Notes under the pieces: generated by a model
Databases searched by the model: none
Told to the model about the DNA's origin: nothing
What the model saw: only the letters and a program-made list of their open reading frames with translations
From: Daedaleopsis sinensis
Taxonomy: Eukaryota; Basidiomycota; Agaricomycetes; Polyporales; Polyporaceae
Assembly (NCBI GenBank): GCA_033807695.1
Contig: CM066307.1
Location: 124,001-188,000 of the forward strand
Direction of reading: 5' to 3'
DNA length: 64,000 bases
Program-made: the position numbers and the translations under genes
Shown here: one piece after another, positions 44,556-54,641 of the stretch
Numbering within the stretch: the stretch's first letter is position 1
Layout of the letters: every line of letters begins with the position of its first letter

Positions 44556-45559
44556 GATGTCGGGCGTGGTATGGATGGAGTGTGCGACGCGCGGTGAGTG
44601 CAGTGTTATAGCTGGTGTGGCTGGTATGATTAGGACGATGATATGGGTGGACAGTGATGCGGGCGCAGATGCCGGAGTGTGCTGGGTCGTTTAGAGAGTG
44701 TGCTAGAACAGTCCGAAGCCGCTCGATGCTTTATACTGTGTCGCACCCTGCGCCCTGCGGACAAAGGGCATTAGCTGCCATCATCATCATTCGCCTGACT
44801 CGAGCGGATTACCCACAATCCAAAGACAGGGCGCTCATCGCGTGACCGCAGTAGTGGCTTCTCGCACAGGTCGTCCGTTGCGCCCGGAAGAACCGTCGCG
44901 ACTGGGGGCGAGCTAGGTACTGAGGTCGAGTCACAACTTTCAGTGCCGCTCCCCGCAGCCGCAGGCAGCCGCGCAGCCGTGCGTCACTTTGTTTCGGAGT
45001 CTCGAAGGTGAGTCTCGTTCACGGCAATGGCAGACCCATGTATCGTTTTCCGGCATGATACGAACTATACACTGACTACCTGCGCAGATTTGTTACGTCT
45101 CACGAGGCTCACGAGGCCTTGCATCGATGCCGCACTGCTGCAGTCGTTCCCGACCGTACTAGCTCCGTTCCGAGTACATCGGGGCCGGAGTGCACGCGCT
45201 ACGTGACTCGGAATCTCCGAAACTTTACTAGGATCCTACTCTGACTCGCGAGTCGGAGGTAGTTGCATAGTGTCTACAGGTCCAATGTTCAAGATTGTGA
45301 GACAGCTCGACCATATATTAAGACCAGAGCAAAACACGATGCGTGGGCAGGTTGCTGGCGACCTCAGCGTATCACCAGGCAACCTTCTTCTGTCGTATAT
45401 GACCTTTTCCACCACTTACGCGCTGCAGTCAGTCTCGGAGCAACCCAGCAAACTGCGGCGTCGATCTTGTCACTCATCGTCACCGGGCAGGACACCGTCG
45501 GCAAGTCAAAGGGGCGATCTTAATATATTGACCTCCGCTGGAGCGACGAGTAAGAATCA
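44556..45559. other. Intergenic, nothing firm
   Basis: Only short frames. A GCGCAG/CCGCAG-rich stretch lies at 44940-44975. No conserved protein seen. Confidence 0.4.
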
Positions 45560-46332
45560 ATCTATCTCCCCGGAGCAGACGTTCTTATTGACTCCGTCTC
45601 CACATACCGACTTTGCGATCAACCGAGTGGTAGCCAGTTCGGGCAGGGGACATGAAATTTCGACAAGCATCACAACGATACGTGCTCCACATCGCTCGCC
45701 CCCATGCCCAAGGTATCGGCTACATGCATGGCTTTCTACCGCGACGACTACCGGGTGTCAGTCGGGTATTACAACCTATACGACAACTGCCCGCTGCAGG
45801 ACATACGCTGGCAGGACCGGCTCGTGAAATTGAGCAGCGTGCTTCATTTTACTTGGAGCCGACAAACACGCTCTCCGTCGCCGTCGAGAGCGTTTCCATG
45901 CGCTTCTGGAGTGAAATTGCAGACCGTAAAACGCGTCCGCTTTGCCTCGACCTCCGTGTTTCCCTCTTCAGCTAAGGCACGAAAACTCCGACTACCTGGT
46001 ACGCCAGCGATGAGCGACGCTCACGCAAGTCCTCACAGAGTCATCTCGGAGTCGGGCGCCTTCGGCGCGCTCCCCCTCGTTTACCTTGGGACCCATGTCA
46101 GCCTCATGGCATGCCCTCGAGACCCGTCGACCCTCTCACCGGCGAGCTTTAACGGGACGCGCACGGCGACTTCACGTTCCACGTCCCGTGCTGGCGTGAG
46201 TACGAACTCTCCAAACACTTCCAGACGGGCGCGAACCCCACCGTGACCCTCCAACCCCTCACGCCAAATCCACAACTGCACACGGCGAGGTTTACGCCAG
46301 GCGAGCGGGAGGACGAGGTTAGGGAGCATCAC
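45560..46332 (+). pseudogene. Relic of an F-box-like paralogue (copy 4)
   Basis: Pieces of the 42811-41006 protein can be read in changing frames. A match to LAINRVV with SS lies near 45616. A counterpart of the ...YMTFYHEED... segment (MAFYRDDY) lies near 45727. SVSMRFWSEIADRKTRPLCLDL near 45890 corresponds to APMRLWKDV...LRYLDL, and GAFGALPLVYLGTHV near 46055 corresponds to ALGSLPLIYFGLHI. Large internal parts are missing and the frame changes several times. It is a decayed, internally deleted copy. Confidence 0.6.
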
Positions 46333-47077
46333 TCAAGGGGGAAGATCGAGCTCGAGCTCTATACCTTCAATATACCTGCATCGTGTATTGAACAATGAAA
46401 TACATTACTTGATGAACAGTTCACAAGAGGGGGAGTAAAGCGGTATCTTACGTTGGACAGAGTCCCGCAGCAGTGGAACGTGTTGGAAAGCAAGGCAATG
46501 AATGTCCCATCACCCGGATAGGCGCTTGCTTCGTCCCGCTATTGAAGGTGTGCTAAGTACTTTCTTCAGCCCGCTTCTCTTGTCCTCCGACCTCGTCTTC
46601 AAACATCCGACTCCCGCCAGCTGCGCCTTGACTGTGCTCTCGGTTGAGAATCTTGCTGTCACTGCGAAGTTCTGACACACGACACCTATATTGACCGGTG
46701 TACCGCACGGCGCAGACTGAGACTGGGCCGCTTGAGCGGATGGATAATGCACGAGGCACAGGTGCGTACTCAATATTCTATGTGAAGCTGAATGCGCATG
46801 GCACGCATAGTCGGAGAAGGATATCAATGGTCTCTCGTCTTCCTTAGCCTATATAACTAGCCATTAGCGAACGAACACATCCGTCCGTGTGAGTCGCTCT
46901 CTTGCTTTGACTCTCGTAGTTGTGATGCATTCATCCTGCTGTACACCTTCTTGTTGGCTCTGGGCTATCATCCGTGGCTCGAAACGTCGCTTAACTGGCT
47001 CTCGTGTCCCCAGTGACCCACACGAACGTCCAAACCCCTTACAACACTCCTCGGATACTCCGGATTCTATCCATTCC
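46333..47077. other. Intergenic / 5' region of the HET gene
   Basis: The frame of the HET gene is open upstream to 46889, with an ATG at 46925, but this part is Cys/Ser/Trp-rich and unlike the domain. I treat it as probable 5' UTR. Nothing else is recognised. Confidence 0.4.
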
Positions 47078-48979
47078 ATGAAACCGCCCAGCGAATCTCT
47101 CTCTTCTCGACAAGCGTTCTCTGTTTCCGATAGCATCCAGGTGAGTATCCAGAAAATTTCTTTGGTGTCATCTGTTTTGAACGTCCGTGAGGTGTGTCGG
47201 GCGTCGGACGCCGCCGCGAAGGAACAAAACGCAGCCAAGCGCGTGCTCGTTTGGACCGCCGACGACGACGGTCCAACCTTCACTCTGGTCCCCTACACCA
47301 AACAGCGCTATGTCGCCATCAGTTATTGCTGGCCTAGCGAAAGCTTCAAATGTCTAGCGAGTAGTAACGAGTCCAGCACCGTCCGTATTGACGGCACATT
47401 CGTCCTGTCCCGCCACTTTTCGAAGTTCATCGCACAGGCTGTACAGGCTTTCAACCAGATGATGGACCAGGTACGCCCTACCGACTCGTCCGGAGGTGCG
47501 GGAGAACGCCCCGCCGTATGGCTCGACTACCACTGTATCAATCAAGCAGACCAGGAGGAGAAGATGGACCAGGTCGCGATCATGCAGCATATTTACGCCC
47601 AGGCCGAGACCACGCTCATCATGCTCGAGGACCTCGCGCTCGCACACGACGAGCTCGCCGTCCTCCTCCGCTTCAAGAAGACGGACAAATACGTCTCACT
47701 CGTGCGCCGGATCCTGTCTGCGCGCTGGTTCACCCGCGCATGGTGCTCGCAGGAACACATCCTCAGCCGCAGAACGCACTTCTTCCTCCACAACGCGTCC
47801 GACCTCGGCGGGCCGCCCCTCCGCATCGACTGCGACAGCCTCTGGCACTGCGTTGACGTTGCGCGCCAGATCGACAGCACCGTGCCCTTGTACAGCCAGC
47901 CACGCGGAGACCTCGTTGACGGCCCCTGGTCCAGATGCACGACTGCGTGGGCGCTCAATCTCGTCGGTCCCCTTGGCTGCAGTGACGAGTACGACAAGGT
48001 GTCGTTGCTATGCAACCTCCTCCGGTACGTCCACCGCTTCGCTGCGCGGCCCACGGCACTCGGGGAGTCGGGAGAAGCGGTGACTACCATCCGGCTGAAC
48101 GTGCTGAAGATGGCGAACATCATCGCGATCGGCCGCCGGGACTTCTCCTTGCTTCTCGCGAACCACGGCATCGACAATGTCCTGCGCGGAACCCTCGGGT
48201 TTGGCTGGGCGGGTGTCCCCATCCAGTACGACAGGGTCTCGGAAGTGTGGGCGGAAAAGGATTACGATGTCGCTCGGGACCCCGATGCCGCCATCGATGG
48301 TACCGCGCTCGTCGTCCGCGGCGTGGTCGCGACGGTTGTTCGCGAACATGTGTGGGAGATCTACCGTGTCAAGACGGGGCTGTACGCGAAAGTCGACGGG
48401 ACGGCGATCTCCGTCGTCCTGGAGTCTCCTACTGACCCCTCCTGGACCTGGACGCATGAGTCCCAGCGGCTTCGCGACGTTCTCGCCGTCCTCGCGTCTG
48501 CGGCGGACATGCACAGGGGGGACTCGGACGTCAACACGCACGCGCGGGCGGTGCTCGGGTACCTACTGGCGGAGCCGGACTACCACGAGCAGCCAGAGCC
48601 GTTTGCGGGCGACGCTCCTGGACTCCTGCGCGAGCTCCTCACGAAGAGGGCTTCGACGCTGGAGAATATCTCGAGAGTGATATCGTTCGTGTGGCGGAGC
48701 GACGGTCGCGCATCTTTCAGTACGGTGCTGCTCAGCGAGGAGAGCATCCTCCTGGTCGGTGGGAACGCCCCGCAGGGCGAGCTCTGCGGGAAAGTGTTGT
48801 TCCAGCCGTTCGTCGTACGCCCGAAGCTCTTCTCGCCGCCTTTGGTGTTAACCGCGAATTCGATGGTCTTAGATGCAGGCGAGCTGCCTGATAGCATGCG
48901 GAGATGTATAGGTTGCGTGAGGGGACTTGGGATGATTGCGGAAACAACTGGAGCCGCTCAACGGCTACGGATTGTGTAA
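47078..48979 (+). CDS. HET-domain protein
   Basis: From the ATG at 47078 the protein has 633 aa; an in-frame ATG at 46925 is possible. After a short N-terminus, LVWTADDDGPTFTLVPY and RYVAISYCWPS begin the HET (heterokaryon incompatibility) domain. VWLDYHCINQADQEEKMDQVAIM, IYAQAETTLIMLED and RWFTRAWCSQE are its usual later motifs. The C-terminal half (about 300 residues) is not assigned. HET proteins are fungal self/non-self recognition factors that can trigger cell death; the N-terminal domain is TIR-related. There is no NACHT or repeat domain, so it is a HET-only type. The frame is intact, in a neighbourhood rich in decayed duplicates. Confidence 0.88.
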   Translation: MKPPSESLSSRQAFSVSDSIQVSIQKISLVSSVLNVREVCRASDAAAKEQNAAKRVLVWTADDDGPTFTLVPYTKQRYVAISYCWPSESFKCLASSNESSTVRIDGTFVLSRHFSKFIAQAVQAFNQMMDQVRPTDSSGGAGERPAVWLDYHCINQADQEEKMDQVAIMQHIYAQAETTLIMLEDLALAHDELAVLLRFKKTDKYVSLVRRILSARWFTRAWCSQEHILSRRTHFFLHNASDLGGPPLRIDCDSLWHCVDVARQIDSTVPLYSQPRGDLVDGPWSRCTTAWALNLVGPLGCSDEYDKVSLLCNLLRYVHRFAARPTALGESGEAVTTIRLNVLKMANIIAIGRRDFSLLLANHGIDNVLRGTLGFGWAGVPIQYDRVSEVWAEKDYDVARDPDAAIDGTALVVRGVVATVVREHVWEIYRVKTGLYAKVDGTAISVVLESPTDPSWTWTHESQRLRDVLAVLASAADMHRGDSDVNTHARAVLGYLLAEPDYHEQPEPFAGDAPGLLRELLTKRASTLENISRVISFVWRSDGRASFSTVLLSEESILLVGGNAPQGELCGKVLFQPFVVRPKLFSPPLVLTANSMVLDAGELPDSMRRCIGCVRGLGMIAETTGAAQRLRIV

Positions 48980-49173
48980 ATCTTGTAATACCTGGTGGAG
49001 GAGGCTTGCGCAGATTTTGTCAGTGGTTCTGTTCATGCTGGGTTGTTAATACCTCTATCAAGTCGAATTTGATTGTACGTTTCTGTGTACATGCTACAAC
49101 GATAATGTTTTTAGAACACCTGTATGTAGATGTAAACCGAAAGTTAGCTTCTGTGTACTGACAGAATAAGAGT

Positions 49174-50937
49174 TCACCCACGCTCGATCTGTGTAGCTGC
49201 GCCATACCGGGGTTCCTCCGTAATCATTCTCTGCGCCTCCTCGCCTTCATCCTCCGATATCTCCACGATAACTCTCTGGCTCTCGCGCACCTCAATTTGC
49301 CACCAGCGCTGTTTTCGGACGCAATCCAGCTGCCTTAGCTCGTCCCATTCGGACTCGATCGGCCCTTCGCCTTGCCCATACTGGAAGACATCCGCGAGAG
49401 TCTCGTCCTCGAGGTCGGAACGATTGAAAAGGTCCATGTTAGGTGCCGCATCTCCGATCGCGAGGTAAAGCAGGCTCGGGATGGCGTCGAGACATAGTTG
49501 TGGGAGCTCGCAGAGCGCGCGCAAGCGACATATCTCCCGCGCTCGACAGAGCTTGCGTGCCTCGTCCTTCATGCCCTCATCGTACCGATATCCGGCACTC
49601 CAGCCAGGAGTGATGGTACTGGGAACGACGATGCGTAACACTAGGAGGGGGACGGCGTGAATGACGTTTGGGATGTTGAGCTGTAGACGCGATGCCATCA
49701 GTTCAGATCCCGCACAAGTGATGACAATAGTAGAGTGTCGCACCAACCATGAGAAGCCTGTATCGAAAGGTGGGAAGGAGAAAGGGAGTTGCAGCTCGAG
49801 GCAACGCAATCTCGGCGCCGTGCTGGGGACCTCCTTCCAGAACAAATCCATCGCGAGACGATTCTCCTGGCGGTAAGCGACGAGTCGCAGGTACAGCGAT
49901 ATCGGGGAAGTCACACGGAGGAGACCCAGCAGACGAGTCGTCGATGATTCCTGCGTGAACGAGCGAGGGGTATCCAGGGTGATCTTGGAGATCAACTGAA
50001 GCTGATCCACGGTGGAGAGTCGATTCGAAAGACAGTCAGCCTCATTCAAATCACCCAGCATCAGACGGCGCAAAGGGCGCCAACGCGGTCCGATGCTTTG
50101 AATAGTATCGGCATCTTCGTCATCGATCGAGAATACCAGCGTCGATAGGATGGGACATAGTTCCACCATGTCTAGTGCGTAAACGGACGATTGTGAGAGA
50201 CGAAGATAGCGCATAGATGGAAGAGATGGAGGCGTTATATCCGATGGCAGATGGGTGGTCGGCGTAAAGTTCCATAGCTTCACTATGTGGAGGTTCTGGA
50301 ACTTCGCGAGGGCAAGTAGGAGAGGAGGCAGTGATTTTGGTTCGGCTGGGAGAGGAAAGTCGTCGAATATGTGGTAGGAGAGGGTGACCCGTTCGATGAC
50401 GTTGCTGATCGCATGCAGTAGGACATCGTCCAATGTGCTATCGCCAATGGTCGACAAACGGAGGTTGACGAGGTGTGGCAGAGACCGAAAGGCGACTCCT
50501 ATCCGCGGATCTCGTGCCACACACGGGTGGAACCTCTCGAGAGCGAGTTCTCTGATATTCTCAGCTTGCACCAAAATATCACCGAGTAGGGGTGCTTGAG
50601 AGAAGTCACTGTAGAGCGACTCCCATGCGTCAGCAACCAACTCCTCGTCAAAGGCGGGTTCCGAGTCGCCTTCCGCCGTGTTGTCAAATGTGGAAGCTTC
50701 GACGATAAGTTGCTCCAGATAGCGCACTCTGAGAGTCCCTCCAGGCAGATTAGAGAGCAAATAGCGGTGCAATTTCCGCAGCTGCGCGGGTGATGAGCAT
50801 TGAACAACGGCAGCTATGCGAGAGCCGGCGAGGCCGTATAACCGCTTCGTCGATAGAGATACACTGAGAGCATCTTCTCCATAGATGTTGGCAAAGATCA
50901 GAAGTAGAGCATCGTCGTTCAGAGAGAGCAAACTCAT
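49174..50937 (-). CDS. F-box/LRR-like protein copy 5 (type B), intact
   Basis: The start was chosen at MSLLSLNDD (50937); an in-frame ATG lies seven codons upstream. The N-terminus, LLSLNDDALLLIFANIYGEDAL, then TKRLYGLAG, is F-box-like. LRR-like strands include LPHLVNLRLSTIGDSTLDDVL, FQNLHIVKLWNFTP and LPSMRYLRLSQSSVYALD. After FSWL a 63-nt segment with GT..AG borders is probably an intron, but it also stays open if unspliced. The C-terminus has ELPQLCLDAIPSLLYLAIGD and EVRESQRVIVEISEDEGEEAQ, closely matching the broken copy at 28082-29969. It is a predicted SCF substrate adaptor of unknown target. Confidence 0.8.
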   Translation of the reverse strand: MSLLSLNDDALLLIFANIYGEDALSVSLSTKRLYGLAGSRIAAVVQCSSPAQLRKLHRYLLSNLPGGTLRVRYLEQLIVEASTFDNTAEGDSEPAFDEELVADAWESLYSDFSQAPLLGDILVQAENIRELALERFHPCVARDPRIGVAFRSLPHLVNLRLSTIGDSTLDDVLLHAISNVIERVTLSYHIFDDFPLPAEPKSLPPLLLALAKFQNLHIVKLWNFTPTTHLPSDITPPSLPSMRYLRLSQSSVYALDMVELCPILSTLVFSIDDEDADTIQSIGPRWRPLRRLMLGDLNEADCLSNRLSTVDQLQLISKITLDTPRSFTQESSTTRLLGLLRVTSPISLYLRLVAYRQENRLAMDLFWKEVPSTAPRLRCLELQLPFSFPPFDTGFSWLVRHSTIVITCAGSELMASRLQLNIPNVIHAVPLLVLRIVVPSTITPGWSAGYRYDEGMKDEARKLCRAREICRLRALCELPQLCLDAIPSLLYLAIGDAAPNMDLFNRSDLEDETLADVFQYGQGEGPIESEWDELRQLDCVRKQRWWQIEVRESQRVIVEISEDEGEEAQRMITEEPRYGAATQIERG

Positions 50938-52330
50938 TGGGCACTGCCAATGGTACAAGTCACAGGACCGTGGTGGAGCAGAAACAAGCCGTTGAGCAAG
51001 ATAGACGCTTATTAAAATTCGCGGCCATGACCGGCCCGGCGCACAGCACTAGTAGTCACGGTAGTACTACTAGTAAGTAGTGCCAGGCTGCCACTGGCTG
51101 CCAACTACTAATGCCAGTGCAGTGACTCTGAGCCGGTGGTTAGTGCTTCTTAGTGCCCCCCGACCACTACATAGGTCCTAGCATTATGCTAGCTCCCTTA
51201 ACAGTCAGAGACAGCGCCCACATAAGTTGGTGTCACTAACACACTGCTCCTACAACTTGTTGCGATCGCTGTGACTAGTAATACGCGATTCGCAGTGAGG
51301 AAGCTGGTGAGCCCATCTTTCTGCTACAGAGCTAACGCTAATACGTGCGTCAAGATGACCAAAGGTGAAGACACGCTGGAGGCTTCCGCAGCAGCGCAGG
51401 CCAACAGAAGATGTGCGCGTCGCATCGCCATCTGTCGGTATCATACGGTAGCACGTACTAGTATGTCACATAGACTTCAAGTCTTGACATTTCTTCGCTC
51501 CCTTTGACCAGCTCTGACTTCAAACAGATGCACAAGTATGGCAGATCATTGTCCACCGCATGGAGTCGTGAGCCGCTGTGGACTCAGGCGAGACGTTCGA
51601 TGTCCGACCTGGCATCACGACCACATTAATCCACCTGTCACACTGGATACCGTCAGGCATGTCACTTACCTCCCTTCCTTCCACAGGCTCCTGGTCCACA
51701 TGCCGCTCCTGGTCCACATACCGCCGCTCCTGGTCGACATGCCGCAATACACCATCTCTTCCACGCTCCATCGATCCATGAGTAGTCTCCGCACTGCACA
51801 TACCAGAGCACGGCGCTCGTTAGTGCATCGGTGACCTTTAATCATGTCCTAGAGCCAATGTCCGAACTGCTTACTATCTCTCACGGGTGGTTTGCTGCCA
51901 GGCTATTTGCAGGTGAGCCGGTTGTTTCTGACACTAGTATCACACGCATGTGTCCTACACCCTGCACCCATAACGTCAACCGTACAGAGCATACACCACG
52001 AATCACGAATTTGACTGCTGGCCAAGGTGGAACTCACACCGCACGCGGATATAAGTTGCAGCGCGCAAGAAGCCGTCGGAGACTGGATGCTGAGGACCGG
52101 GTGTGATCCGTCAGTATCATTCACCTTTTGACGTCTCAAGTCCCACTGCCACACTAAGCAAGGTAGCGGTATTTCTACGTACAGCCACGACCTTTGCCTT
52201 TGTCCTCGGATTGCGAATACTATATGAAAGACCCACACTTGCCGTGCTATTGTACACCTCGACATCTCTCCACCCCATCTCTTCCCTCGCTGTTTTGCAT
52301 CCTCGAGCTCGCCGAGTTCGCCGACAAAAC
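50938..52330. other. Intergenic with short-repeat patches
   Basis: From about 51045 to 51180 the sequence is dense in AGTAG/TAGTGCC phrases and a near-palindrome (AGTAGTACTACTAGTAAGTAGT) followed by CTGCCACTGGCTGCC. It may be the terminus of an unrecognised small transposon. A three-unit repeat lies at 51687-51743. The open frame from 52103 upstream of the next gene is probably its 5' UTR. Confidence 0.4.
51687..51743. repeat. Short tandem repeat, three units of 18-21 bp
   Basis: GCTCCTGGTCCACATGCC is followed by a 21-bp variant with an extra CGC and by GCTCCTGGTCGACATGCC. Confidence 0.75.
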
Positions 52331-53731
52331 ATGCCAGTGATTCCACACCTCGCCTCACTCGCCTCGCGTGCCGATCCAGACGTGATCCACTCATCACTTA
52401 CGTCCGCGACCTCATTCACCCTCGACTCTTCTGGCGTCGCCGGGTTCTTCGGCGGCGACAGCGCCGTCTCCAGCATGGCCACCGTCTACCTCTTTGCCGG
52501 GCGCCGCTGGACAGGCTGGTACAACTCACCAGGCGCGTACGAGGTCGCGAAGCAGTACGGCCAGATCGCCAACTCCCGCTTCTGGGACGGACTTTTTCCC
52601 GGGGCGAAATGCAAGGCCGCCGAGCTCTTCGGGCTCGACGGCAAGTCTGGCCCGCCGTTCTTCGCTGCGCGCTCGGGCTCGAGCTTCCCGGAGACCTCAC
52701 ACCTCGCGTATCTCATCGCACGGTGGGCCCGCGACATGGACGATGCGCGCGAAGTCAACGGCCGGAGGACGACGCCCGAGAGCGTCACAGTGGTCGACCT
52801 GCCTTCCGCCCCGGACGTTAGTGTACAGCCGCGGCGGCTCCGTAGGCACTCGGGACTGCTCGCGGCTATTCCGATCGCTGCGAGCCTGGCGACGTGCGTC
52901 CTGTGTGCGCTCATGGGCGACTGGTTCTGCTTCGGGAGCATCGCGCTGGGCATCGTCGCGAGCGGGATCGCGTGCCTGGTCATCGGCTCGGGGAAGCTGA
53001 CGTTCACGCACCCGGAGCCGGCGAGAGGGGCACCGTGGGGAGACGGGATACTGGTGGACAAGGATGAAGGTGTCGTAGTCCTGCGAGGAAAAGAGGCGGC
53101 AGTGAACTCGATAACGCGCGGACGGTTTTCGCTGGAGTACGACGGTCACCCGCAGTTCAGCGCGATTGGACACTGCTCGGTGCTTCTCACGTTGCAGTTC
53201 CTCGTGCAGCTCCTGCTCATCCCACAGGGCACGCTGTATGGGCAGATCATGTTCATCACCTCGCTGGCCGTTTCGTGGGTGTATAACACCTACCTCTCAT
53301 CAATAGACAGGGAGGACCTCCAGACCACGGCGCTCATGGACATCTTGAAGATCCAGGAGCACCACCTGTCCAAGTTCGCGTTGCAATCGCGGACGGCCGT
53401 AGCCGTGTTCTCTTGCCTCTCGCTCCAGCCGCATGGGACGCGACCAATCCACAACCCGCGCAAGATCTTGGATGTGCTGATACCCAACGATACGGAAGTC
53501 TGGACGAGGTGGAAGGATTGGGTCGTGAAGAAGCTCCTGGATCGCCAACCCATGACATTCTTTGAGGCTGATTGGAAGCTGGATGGGCTGGATGTGGAGG
53601 AGAGGGAGCTACTCCAGCAGCTTCTGGAGGACGCGCGAGATGCGTACAAGGGATGGGAGGGGGTGGGTGAGAGGAGCTCCTCGTCTTCGTCTGCGGTGAA
53701 AGGTCAAGCGGGACTTCAGGTGGTACTATGA
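52331..53731 (+). CDS. Predicted membrane protein, uncharacterised fungal family
   Basis: From the ATG at 52331 the protein has 466 aa in a single exon. The N-terminal 150 residues are soluble, with YLFAGRRWTGWYNSPGAYEVA and a Gly/Ala-rich patch. Two pairs of hydrophobic segments follow: LLAAIPIAASLATCVLCAL with IALGIVASGIACLVIGSG, and VLLTLQFLVQLLLIPQG with IMFITSLAVSWVYNTYL. The C-terminal part is soluble (ALMDILKIQEHHLSKF, VWTRWKDWVVKKLLDRQPMTFFEADWKLDGL) and ends in a Ser-rich tail. I recognise the pattern only as hypothetical proteins of Agaricomycetes. It is probably on an internal or plasma membrane, with both ends in the cytosol. Confidence 0.75.
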   Translation: MPVIPHLASLASRADPDVIHSSLTSATSFTLDSSGVAGFFGGDSAVSSMATVYLFAGRRWTGWYNSPGAYEVAKQYGQIANSRFWDGLFPGAKCKAAELFGLDGKSGPPFFAARSGSSFPETSHLAYLIARWARDMDDAREVNGRRTTPESVTVVDLPSAPDVSVQPRRLRRHSGLLAAIPIAASLATCVLCALMGDWFCFGSIALGIVASGIACLVIGSGKLTFTHPEPARGAPWGDGILVDKDEGVVVLRGKEAAVNSITRGRFSLEYDGHPQFSAIGHCSVLLTLQFLVQLLLIPQGTLYGQIMFITSLAVSWVYNTYLSSIDREDLQTTALMDILKIQEHHLSKFALQSRTAVAVFSCLSLQPHGTRPIHNPRKILDVLIPNDTEVWTRWKDWVVKKLLDRQPMTFFEADWKLDGLDVEERELLQQLLEDARDAYKGWEGVGERSSSSSSAVKGQAGLQVVL

Positions 53732-54333
53732 GCGGAATTCGGTGGTAATACAATCACGATACCGACGGACCAGAGCACTCACGAGTAACATACATACCCT
53801 CATGTTGTATTCTTTGGTCTCGTACCAGAACAGAGCGGTGGTGGGGTGCGACATTACACGGACATATGGGTACGAGACCAGTATTCTTGAGCTCATTCTG
53901 CTGCATAGTGCACGTCGACGTCTATCCGCACTTGGACCGCATCTCAATCGCTGTAGGACCTGACATAAGCATACTCAGCCCGCGCAGTCCGAGAAATATA
54001 CACCCCACTATTGCGCGGCATTCTCAATCCACGAGTTCGACATCCGAATGCACGACTGCACTGCTGCAAGTATTATGAACTCAGTCAAGCTTAGTATAAT
54101 TTGGCGTCGAAGAAAAATATACCGCGCCATACCTGAATATACATGTGAGCATGGGTGCTTCCGGTACTTATCGCACCCAAGCAATAGGTTAGTCCTTGAT
54201 AAACCTTGCGTTGTGTGCCCTGGGCAGGCGATGTACATCGGTACGGGTCCTATTGAACGGGCCGGGGGAGGAAGGGCTTGCGCATGTAAGGAAAGCCTCA
54301 CCTCATAGCAGGACGAATCAACTCTGCCTTCAG
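53732..54333. other. Intergenic, nothing recognised
   Basis: The sequence between the membrane-protein stop and the tRNA contains only short frames. No repeat or RNA gene was seen apart from the tRNA that follows. Confidence 0.45.
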
Positions 54334-54442
54334 GGCAAGATGGCCGAGCGGTCCAAGGCGTGTGACTCAAGCGAAAGCTTGCCTGCTTAAGCGGGTTTCT
54401 CATCTGGGTATCCAGGCGCGGGTTCAAATCCCGCTCTTGTCA
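54334..54442 (+). tRNA. tRNA-Leu(CAA): tRNA-Leu(CAA) with 25-nt intron
   Basis: The acceptor GGCAAGA (54334-54340) pairs with TCTTGTC (54435-54441), with discriminator A. The D arm is GCC...GGC. The anticodon loop is CT-CAA-G (anticodon 54368-54370), interrupted after the following G by an intron at 54372-54396, as is normal for eukaryotic tRNA-Leu(CAA). The long variable arm CTGG-GTAT-CCAG is typical of Leu. The T arm is GCGGG-TTCAAAT-CCCGC. The anticodon stem TGTGA/TCTCA has one T-T mismatch. Confidence 0.93.
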
Positions 54443-54444
54443 TC

Positions 54445-54450
54445 TTTTTT
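54445..54450 (+). terminator. RNA polymerase III terminator
   Basis: Six consecutive T begin three bases after the tRNA discriminator. Confidence 0.85.
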
Positions 54451-54641
54451 GTGTGCACTAGATGTGCCTAGCCGCGACGGACCGTGTGGGGTGAGGACAT
54501 GACCTCGTCCGGTGGTTGTCCGGACCATTGTCCCGACGACCTACTCAGCATCTCCTCTTGGCCAGAATCTGTTATGAACGCAATCGATGGTCTCCACAGC
54601 TGCTCTTCGTCTTCTCTCGTCTTCTCCTGATCACATCCATC

